This document shows, piece by piece, positions 6,601-13,064 of a DNA stretch of 13,064 bases (the stretch's first letter is position 1; the number at the start of each line of letters is the position of its first letter). Both the position numbers and the translations under genes were made by a program. The notes beneath the pieces were generated by a model that saw nothing but the letters and a program-made list of their open reading frames with translations, did no database searches and was not told where the DNA came from. The DNA is from Bacteroidales bacterium UBA6207 (GTDB taxonomy: Bacteria; Bacteroidota; Bacteroidia; Bacteroidales; F082), in assembly GCA_002421995.1 (NCBI GenBank), contig DISP01000059.1:1-13064 (forward strand). Direction: 5' to 3'.

Positions 6601-9600
6601 ATGAAAGTAAACGAACCTTTGCGATTCGTATTTTTGGTTTTGTCAGCGACAATAGCCTTCATCGCCCTGAAGCCGCTACAACTTGAAGCTCAGCCCGTTG
6701 TGATTGGACAACCTGCTGATACTTCGGTGTGTAACGGTGGAAGAGCCAGCTTTTTTGTGTTGGCTGTTAACACTGTTGCATACCGCTGGCAGGAAAACGA
6801 TGGCGTTGGCTGGTACAATATAGATCAGTCCATCACCTACGCGCAAGGCTATACCACACCTTTACTTATCATCAACGACGCAAATCTTGGTTTGAACGGT
6901 TACAAGTACCGTTGTGTGGTTACCGACGGCGACAACAACTCGGTTTTGAGTAATTATGCAACGCTGGGTGTGAACGAACCACCGGTGATCACCACACAGC
7001 CCCAAAACATGACAGTGTGTAAAAACGACGTGGCTTATTTTAACACAAGCGCTTTATATGCAAATAGTTATCAATGGCAAGAGAGTGTTGGTGCAGGCTG
7101 GATCGACATCACAAACAACGCATTTTATTCAGGTGTAAATAGCCCGGAACTTTTTATTTTCACAACAACAGGGATGAATGGTTTCAGGTACCGTTGCCGG
7201 ATTGTAAACGGAAACTGTCCCGACACAACGCAGTTTGCCATGCTGTTTGTAAACCCAACACCAACGCTGCAAACTGTGACCGGTGGTGGTTCATTCTGCG
7301 CAGGCGGTCAGGGATTGCCCATTGGACTGTCAAACACGGAAGCCGGCATCGCCTATCATTTATACCGAAACGGGAACAGCACAGGCGTCGTTGTTTCAGG
7401 AACCGGGGAGGCACTGACACTTGGAAATTTTCAGCAAGCCGGCGTTTACAGCGTGATTGCCATCAACGGTTCGACGAGTTGCCAGATTCCAATGCTTAAT
7501 ACGGTTTCAATCGAAGTAAATCCACTGCCCTTACAACAGCAATTGCTGGGCGGCGGCAGTTATTGTGACGGCAGCGATGCACCTGAGATTTTTTTAGCAT
7601 CATCACAGCAAGGTGTTCAATATGAACTCTTTAAAAATGGCGTTTCAACCTCAAGAATATTGAACGGAAGCGGTTTCACCCTTTCATTCGGACCAATTGC
7701 AGAGACAGGCTTTTACACCGTTGCTGCAAAAAACACGACAACTGCCTGCGCAACACAAATGAATGGCAACGTACAGGTGATTCAGTATCCGCTGCCACAG
7801 GTTTTTGCCGGAAATGATCAAACAATTTCGCAGGGCAGCACCGCAAGTCTCACTGCACAGGTAAGCGGCAGTTCAAGCTATATGTATCAATGGCAACCCG
7901 CGGTTTATGTTCAACAACCTCAGCAAGCCAATACACAGTCCATCGCTTTGTATCAATCCAGGATTTTTACGATTCAGGTAAAGGATATGATCTCCCAGTG
8001 TCTTAGTCCGGCCGACAGCCTGAAGGTGGTTGTTACCGGCGGACCTCTGACAGCAGATCTTGTTGCTGACGCCACGAGCGTTTGTCCTGAAACGGCTGTT
8101 AGCATCATTGCCAATGCCAGTGGAGGCACAGGCGTTTACCTGTATTCATGGACATCGGAGCCGCCGGGATTCAGCTCTGACCAAAGCTCAGTAAGTGTAT
8201 CACCATCACAAACAACCACTTACACTTTATTGCTTAATGATGGCAACACAAGTATAACTAAGTCAATCACGATCAATGTTCATCCCTTGCCACAGCTTTT
8301 CGAAATGACGGGTGGTGGCAATTATTGTGTTGGCAATGCGGGACTAAATCTAGGCCTGACTTCATCACAAGCGGCAACCAATTATACGTTGTTGAAGGAC
8401 GGACAGTTTATTTTAACCAAAACCGGAACAGGCAGCGCGCTGGATTTTGGCAGCTTTACAGAATCAGGAATTTATACAGCAAAGGCCTCCGGTAACCAGG
8501 GTGGCTGCAGCATCCTCATGAATGGAAGTGCCACGATCACTTCATGGGAAAAACCCACCGCTGAAGCCGGTCCCGAACAACTTATTGCAAACGGCGAAAC
8601 CGCCTTGCTCCAAGGTTCGGCAACAGGGGGTTCGGGCAATTACCAATTTTCGTGGACGCCGGTTGAATACCTAATCAACCCCAACTCGGCCAATGCTGCC
8701 ACGCTGCCGCTGACGAGCACGCGTCAGTTTCAACTCAGGGTGACTGACCAAAACTCATCGTGCCAAAGCAATGCTGACCAAACCGTGGTTTTTGTTTCAG
8801 GCACACCGGTTCTGCAGGTGAATGCTACAGCTTCATCCTACAGCATTTGTCAGGGCGAAACCGTCCAGCTCACAGCGCTCGCCAGCGGTGGATCGGGCAA
8901 TTATGTGTACAGCTGGACATCGGCGCCGGGCAGTTTCAGCTCCAATATTTACAATCCGGTGGCCAATCCCGATGTTACGACAACCTATTTAGTCTCGGTC
9001 AGCGATGGCTTTTTATCAGCAACAGGACAGTTTACAGTAGTCGTGCGCCCGGGCCCGGCAGCCTACAACGTGGTGGGTGGAGGCAACTTCTGCAGTGGTG
9101 GCCAGGGACGGGAGGTAAAACTTGCCGGTTCGGAATCAGGCGTTTTTTATAGTTTATTGCTCAATGGCAGCGAAACAGGGATTCTGCGCCAGGGCACAGG
9201 CGACCCAATAAGCTTCTCTTATCAGCAAACTGCCGGAAACTATCAGGTGAAAGCATTCAGTCCCGTTCATCTGTGCGGATCGGAGATGACAGGTTCGGTA
9301 AACATCTCAGTTTCCGAACTTCCAGTTGTTTCGGCAGGAAATGATGTGACAATACCATTTAACGGAACAACCCTGCTCACTGCCCTCGTCAGTGGAGGAT
9401 CGGGCAATTACGCGGCGGCATGGGCGCCTTCAGCATTGGTTGCGCAACCAGCTGCACTTCAAACAAATACGCTACCCCTCACAGCAACCACCAACTTCAC
9501 GATAACGGTAACCGACCAGCAAAGTGGTTGCATCAGCCTTCCCGACACCAAAACAGTATTCATCAGCGGCACAGCACTCACAGTCCAGATCAATACAGCA

Positions 9601-12600
9601 CAAAGCAGCATTTGTTCAGGCAGCAGCACCGAACTTCAGGCACTTACAACAGGAGGCACAGGAAGCTACACCTATTACTGGACTTCGGAGCCAGCGGGCT
9701 TTTTTGGCAATACTTCAACAATTAGTGTTTCACCCACCGTAACAACAGTTTACAAGCTTGAAGTGAGCGACGGACTTCAAACCCTGGCAGCACAAAAACA
9801 GATCACTGTAAACCAACCTCCTGCCTCTTTCGATGTAACGGGAGGAGGAAACCTTTGCAATCCGGCGAGTCAGCTGCAAATCGGACTTTCGGGCTCTGAG
9901 CAGGGAATACAATACAAACTGTTGTACGAAAGCACTCCGGCTGCCACGCTCACCGGAAACGGCAACGCACTTTCATTCGGACTTTTCAATGCGGCCGGCA
10001 GCTATACAGTTCATGCGCTAAACACCGTAACAAGCTGTGGGTCAATCATGAATGGAGAGGCTGAAATCAATACTTCGGGACAGGTGATTGCAGATGCCGG
10101 TCCCGACAAAACAGTAATAAGCGGCGGACAGATCGTGCTGGAAGGCAATGTGGTTGCCCAAAACCCGTCCTACACTTTCACATGGACACCATCGGCAAAG
10201 CTCATCAACCCCCAGGCCTTGCAGCCCACTACTGTTCAGCTTACAGAAACAACGGTATTCAGGATCGTCGCCGCCAGTCAGGGAGGCGGCTGTCTTCCAT
10301 CGGAAGATTTTGTTACTGTCTTTGTAAGTGGAACACCGATCAGCATAAACATCCAGGCAACAAGCCTGCAAATTTGTCCGGGCCAACCCATCCAGCTGAT
10401 TGCACTTGTGAGCGGCGGCAACGGAAACTACTCCTACAGCTGGACTTCGACACCCGGCGGACAAACATCAGCTGTTTACAATCCGGTTTTCTATCCTGCA
10501 GTAAACACAAGCTATTTGCTCACAGTGAGCGATGGCACGCAAAGCCAGACTGCCTCCATTGATGTAATTGTAAAAAACGCAGCACAAATCTTTTCACTGC
10601 AGGGCGGAGGCTTGTATTGTGCATCTGCAGTGGTTGAGCCTTTCCTGCTTTCGGGTTCGGAAAACGGCGTGAGCTACACCTTGATGCGAAACGGCATCTC
10701 TACTCCCCAAACGCTTCCAGGCAATGGCGGGAGCTTAATCTTTGACAACATTCAACAGGCTGGCACATACACCATAAAAGCCGAAACAAGCGGACAATGC
10801 CAGGCCATGATGAATGGAACTGCCGAAGTTGGATTCAGGGCCCCCTTGGTTGCCGTTGCTTCGCCCGATCAAACAATTGTGACAGGAGCCACAGCAGTTA
10901 TTTCGGTTCAGACCGGCGGAGGATCAGGCAATTACAGCTATCAATGGACGCCGGCAAACATGGTTCAAAACCCCACAGCAGCCACAACAAACACATTGCC
11001 GCTCAGCAGCTCAGCAGCTTTCAGCGTGGTAGCACAGGATGTTGCGACAGGATGTGTTAGTATGGCTGATACCACCCTTGTGTTGGTTTCGGGCGTTCCG
11101 CTTCATGCGGACATTCTTGCATCCGCAACGAGTATTTGCCAGGGCAATCAACTCACACTCACAGCTTTGCCCGAAGGCGGCAGCGGTAATTATTCTTTCA
11201 TCTGGAAAGACCCGGCAGGCTCAATACTTGGCACCGGTGCCATGCTGACATTTTCTGCAATTGTGCAAGGCAATTATTCCCTTATGGTGATAGATGGAGC
11301 TGAAGCCGCAACCGCAACAAAAGCAATTGAGATTCTTTCGATCCCCGAAAGCTTTACGATCAGTGGCGGAGGATATTTATGCCAGAATCAAAACGGGCTC
11401 AATATCCAGCTTTCGGGTTCGCAAACCGCAATAGAATACAGTCTGATTCGAAACAGCGAGCAAACAACGGCCATTTTATATGGAACAGGATCGCAGCTCA
11501 GTTTTCAAAACAACCTGCAGCCCGGAACATATACCATTCAAGCCAAAAACCTGAGCAACACCTGTGCAGTGATGATGCCCGGCCAGGCCGAACTGATTGC
11601 TACCGAGCCTTTGACTCTTACACTTCAGGACTTTCAAACAATATTGAGTGGGCAAACAGCCCCGCTGAGCGGCGGCATCAGCGGAGGCTCGGGAAGTTTC
11701 GGCTTTCAATGGCAACCTTCGGCACTTGTTGTGGCACCACAAAACCTCATCACCACCACGCTTCCACTCACCGGCAGCACTGTATTTCAGCTCGGAGTCA
11801 GTGATGTGATTACAGGCTGCCACACAAATGGACAAACCTATGTATTGGTCAACAACAGTACCCTGTCACTCGAAGCATTTGCAGCAGAGCAGACAGTATG
11901 TCCCGGAAGCCCTGTTCAGCTTTTTGCGCTTGCAACAGGGGGTAACGGACCGGTTTCTTATGTCTGGAATAGTATCCCTGAAGGATTTACGTCCAATATT
12001 TACAATCCGGTTGTTAGTCCGCAAGTCAATACAGTTTACAGCGTAACTGTGAGCGATGGCTTTTCTCAACTGACAAAAAGCATCCAGCTGATGGTAAAAA
12101 CCGCACCCCAACTTTGGGAACTATCCGGCGGTGGCATTGTGTGCAGCGGGACAAATTTTGCGGGTGTTAACCTTTCCAATTCTGAATCAGGAGCCTATTA
12201 CACCCTCTTCAAAAACAACAATCCCACCTCATTAGTATTGAATGGCACCGGACAGCCACTTCAGTTTAATCAGATCAGCGATCCAGGAGTTTACACTGTT
12301 TACGCAACCCTCAACAGCAGTGGTTGCAGCCGTCAGATGAACGGCGAAGTCAGTGTTCAGAACTTTGCATCTCCCCTTGCTTCTGCCGGATCAGATCAAA
12401 GCATTCCATTCGGACAATCAGCCTATTTATCCGGCGAAGCCATCAATGGCTCCGGCTATTACAACTATTTCTGGAATCCATCTTATCTGACTTACACCCC
12501 TAATGCCATCAATACCAACACTGTTTCGCTCACACAAAGCCAGTTGTTCTACTTCCATGTGGCCGACCAGCAAAGCAGCTGCATCAGCAATGTTGACACA

Positions 12601-13064
12601 ACGATGGTTGTGGTTACCGGCGGATCGCTTGGCGTTGAGATCATTCCGGGCCAGGGCAGGATGTGCGCCGGAGCCTCGATCCTGCTCACGGCATTGCCGT
12701 CAGGAGGAAGCGGCAATTATACTTATTCATGGACATCCGCATCCGGACAAAACATTGGAAACGAACAACAGCTTTCTTATCAGGCTGAAACATCGGCATA
12801 TGTATATGTTCATTTGACTGACGGAGCAAACACAAGGATTGATTCGGCATATATTGAGGTTGATGCTTTGCCTCAAAGTTTTTCAGTGACGGGAGGTGGG
12901 GCACTTTGCAATCTGGACCAAGGAATCATGCTGGGATTGGAAAATTCGGAACAAGGCATGTTCTACACATTGATTAAAGATTTTCAGCAAAACCTTATGA
13001 CGGTGACAGGGCAAGGAGAAGCTTTGCAGTTTGGATTATTCAGTCAGCCCGGCATCTACACGGT
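6601..13064 (+). CDS. Giant secreted repeat protein: Ig-like domains plus A-B-C composite repeats, 3' end outside window
   Basis: I translated the frame from ATG 6601 to the window edge and found no stop: 2154 codons and continuing. The N-terminus MKVNEPLRFVFLVLSATIAF is a signal peptide, with cleavage likely after LEA (residue 30). Two Ig-like domains follow: about 31-125 (C44, W63, C105) and 126-219 (C140, W159, C199). Next is an orphan A module (about 221-308, GGG at 228). Then three-domain units repeat with GGG anchors at 317, 571, 826, 1081, 1335, 1589, 1843 and 2098. Module A is an unassigned beta-type domain with TGGG-x-x-C and C-x3-MNG motifs. Modules B and C are PKD/SprB-like, sharing GGSGNY-x-Y-x-W; B has W-x-P and C usually W-x-S. 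A secreted, disulfide-rich fibre used for adhesion, matrix or gliding is the likely role (inference). Bacteroidota proteins like this usually leave by type IX secretion with a C-terminal sorting domain, but that end is not visible. It is transcribed divergently from the DHOD-like gene. Confidence 0.9.
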   Translation, partial: MKVNEPLRFVFLVLSATIAFIALKPLQLEAQPVVIGQPADTSVCNGGRASFFVLAVNTVAYRWQENDGVGWYNIDQSITYAQGYTTPLLIINDANLGLNGYKYRCVVTDGDNNSVLSNYATLGVNEPPVITTQPQNMTVCKNDVAYFNTSALYANSYQWQESVGAGWIDITNNAFYSGVNSPELFIFTTTGMNGFRYRCRIVNGNCPDTTQFAMLFVNPTPTLQTVTGGGSFCAGGQGLPIGLSNTEAGIAYHLYRNGNSTGVVVSGTGEALTLGNFQQAGVYSVIAINGSTSCQIPMLNTVSIEVNPLPLQQQLLGGGSYCDGSDAPEIFLASSQQGVQYELFKNGVSTSRILNGSGFTLSFGPIAETGFYTVAAKNTTTACATQMNGNVQVIQYPLPQVFAGNDQTISQGSTASLTAQVSGSSSYMYQWQPAVYVQQPQQANTQSIALYQSRIFTIQVKDMISQCLSPADSLKVVVTGGPLTADLVADATSVCPETAVSIIANASGGTGVYLYSWTSEPPGFSSDQSSVSVSPSQTTTYTLLLNDGNTSITKSITINVHPLPQLFEMTGGGNYCVGNAGLNLGLTSSQAATNYTLLKDGQFILTKTGTGSALDFGSFTESGIYTAKASGNQGGCSILMNGSATITSWEKPTAEAGPEQLIANGETALLQGSATGGSGNYQFSWTPVEYLINPNSANAATLPLTSTRQFQLRVTDQNSSCQSNADQTVVFVSGTPVLQVNATASSYSICQGETVQLTALASGGSGNYVYSWTSAPGSFSSNIYNPVANPDVTTTYLVSVSDGFLSATGQFTVVVRPGPAAYNVVGGGNFCSGGQGREVKLAGSESGVFYSLLLNGSETGILRQGTGDPISFSYQQTAGNYQVKAFSPVHLCGSEMTGSVNISVSELPVVSAGNDVTIPFNGTTLLTALVSGGSGNYAAAWAPSALVAQPAALQTNTLPLTATTNFTITVTDQQSGCISLPDTKTVFISGTALTVQINTAQSSICSGSSTELQALTTGGTGSYTYYWTSEPAGFFGNTSTISVSPTVTTVYKLEVSDGLQTLAAQKQITVNQPPASFDVTGGGNLCNPASQLQIGLSGSEQGIQYKLLYESTPAATLTGNGNALSFGLFNAAGSYTVHALNTVTSCGSIMNGEAEINTSGQVIADAGPDKTVISGGQIVLEGNVVAQNPSYTFTWTPSAKLINPQALQPTTVQLTETTVFRIVAASQGGGCLPSEDFVTVFVSGTPISINIQATSLQICPGQPIQLIALVSGGNGNYSYSWTSTPGGQTSAVYNPVFYPAVNTSYLLTVSDGTQSQTASIDVIVKNAAQIFSLQGGGLYCASAVVEPFLLSGSENGVSYTLMRNGISTPQTLPGNGGSLIFDNIQQAGTYTIKAETSGQCQAMMNGTAEVGFRAPLVAVASPDQTIVTGATAVISVQTGGGSGNYSYQWTPANMVQNPTAATTNTLPLSSSAAFSVVAQDVATGCVSMADTTLVLVSGVPLHADILASATSICQGNQLTLTALPEGGSGNYSFIWKDPAGSILGTGAMLTFSAIVQGNYSLMVIDGAEAATATKAIEILSIPESFTISGGGYLCQNQNGLNIQLSGSQTAIEYSLIRNSEQTTAILYGTGSQLSFQNNLQPGTYTIQAKNLSNTCAVMMPGQAELIATEPLTLTLQDFQTILSGQTAPLSGGISGGSGSFGFQWQPSALVVAPQNLITTTLPLTGSTVFQLGVSDVITGCHTNGQTYVLVNNSTLSLEAFAAEQTVCPGSPVQLFALATGGNGPVSYVWNSIPEGFTSNIYNPVVSPQVNTVYSVTVSDGFSQLTKSIQLMVKTAPQLWELSGGGIVCSGTNFAGVNLSNSESGAYYTLFKNNNPTSLVLNGTGQPLQFNQISDPGVYTVYATLNSSGCSRQMNGEVSVQNFASPLASAGSDQSIPFGQSAYLSGEAINGSGYYNYFWNPSYLTYTPNAINTNTVSLTQSQLFYFHVADQQSSCISNVDTTMVVVTGGSLGVEIIPGQGRMCAGASILLTALPSGGSGNYTYSWTSASGQNIGNEQQLSYQAETSAYVYVHLTDGANTRIDSAYIEVDALPQSFSVTGGGALCNLDQGIMLGLENSEQGMFYTLIKDFQQNLMTVTGQGEALQFGLFSQPGIYT
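7282..7548 (+). repeat. Orphan A module preceding the composite repeats
   Basis: The segment from GGG at residue 228 to the next GGG at residue 317 is 89 residues and has every hallmark of module A: GGGSFC, GLSNTEAGIAYHLYRNG, GTGEALTLGNF, GVYSVIAING and C294-QIPM. It is followed directly by another A module rather than by B and C. The protein's repeat region therefore begins A-A-B-C, as if one unit lost B-C or an A module was duplicated alone. Confidence 0.75.
7549..13064 (+). repeat. Seven and a fraction composite A-B-C repeats, period 762 or 765 bases
   Basis: Units measured from GGG to GGG are 7549-8310, 8311-9075, 9076-9840, 9841-10602, 10603-11364, 11365-12126, 12127-12891, and a partial unit from 12892. 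Lengths are 762, 765, 765, 762, 762, 762 and 765 bases. Each complete unit encodes module A (about 85-90 residues), B (about 80) and C (about 80). DNA identity between units is only moderate, with short exact matches such as the 20 bases shared by 8941-8960 and 11992-12011, so the duplications are not recent. Length is nevertheless almost invariant, pointing to selection on the folded unit. Confidence 0.88.

Noticed and set aside
7194..11804. Several plus-strand frames of 60-140 codons (for example 8847-9152, 9420-9725, 10182-10562, 11379-11804)
   Set aside because: They lie inside the continuous giant frame. Several recur at similar places in successive repeat units, as expected for shadows of a repetitive gene, and they are rich in R, H, C, Q and S with no domain.
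6601..13064. Frameshift or break in the giant repeat gene
   Set aside because: I read every codon to the window edge. The frame is continuous, and repeat anchors keep an exact multiple-of-three spacing.

Overview
The window looks like chromosomal DNA of a Bacteroidota member, probably an environmental Bacteroidales-like or Cytophaga-like lineage. The lineage is inferred from gene content and promoter style. Evidence includes a lipoprotein of the Ig-like type common in that phylum, TAnnTTTG-type -7 boxes with no Shine-Dalgarno sequences before the starts, and a giant secreted protein built from PKD/SprB-like repeats. No RNA genes, CRISPR array, integrase or transposase was seen.

Layout. (1) 2-187, plus strand: the C-terminal end of an ArsR-type winged-helix regulator with a cysteine-rich tail, followed by a good intrinsic terminator (246-282). 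(2) 507-668: 18 tandem 9-base units built on TCGC. (3) 673-2532, minus strand: a 619-residue Ig-like lipoprotein. (4) 2583-2670: a second, shorter array of the same 9-base unit in the same orientation, so the lipoprotein gene sits between two direct-repeat arrays. (5) 2736-5153, plus strand: mutS2, which probably starts at GTG. (6) 5221-6207, minus strand, convergent with mutS2: a dihydroorotate-dehydrogenase-like flavoprotein lacking the usual catalytic-cysteine motif. (7) 6208-6600: gene-free. (8) 6601 to the window end, plus strand: one uninterrupted frame of at least 2154 codons encoding a secreted giant protein, cut off by the window edge.

The giant protein takes up half the window. It has a signal peptide, two Ig-like domains and one orphan A module. 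Then comes a composite unit of three domains (A-B-C, 254 or 255 residues) repeated seven times, with an eighth unit begun. Each complete unit keeps four cysteines at near-fixed spacing. Units 2/4/6 resemble each other more than units 3/5/7 in several motifs, suggesting growth by duplication of two-unit blocks.

The genes do not form one pathway. mutS2 and the DHOD-like gene are housekeeping-type genes, the lipoprotein is an envelope component, and the giant protein is probably a surface adhesin or matrix protein. The most unusual features are the paired 9-base arrays, one of which may supply the -33 promoter box of the lipoprotein gene, and the highly regular composite repeat of the giant protein. 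I saw no clear evidence of a new defence or mobile system.
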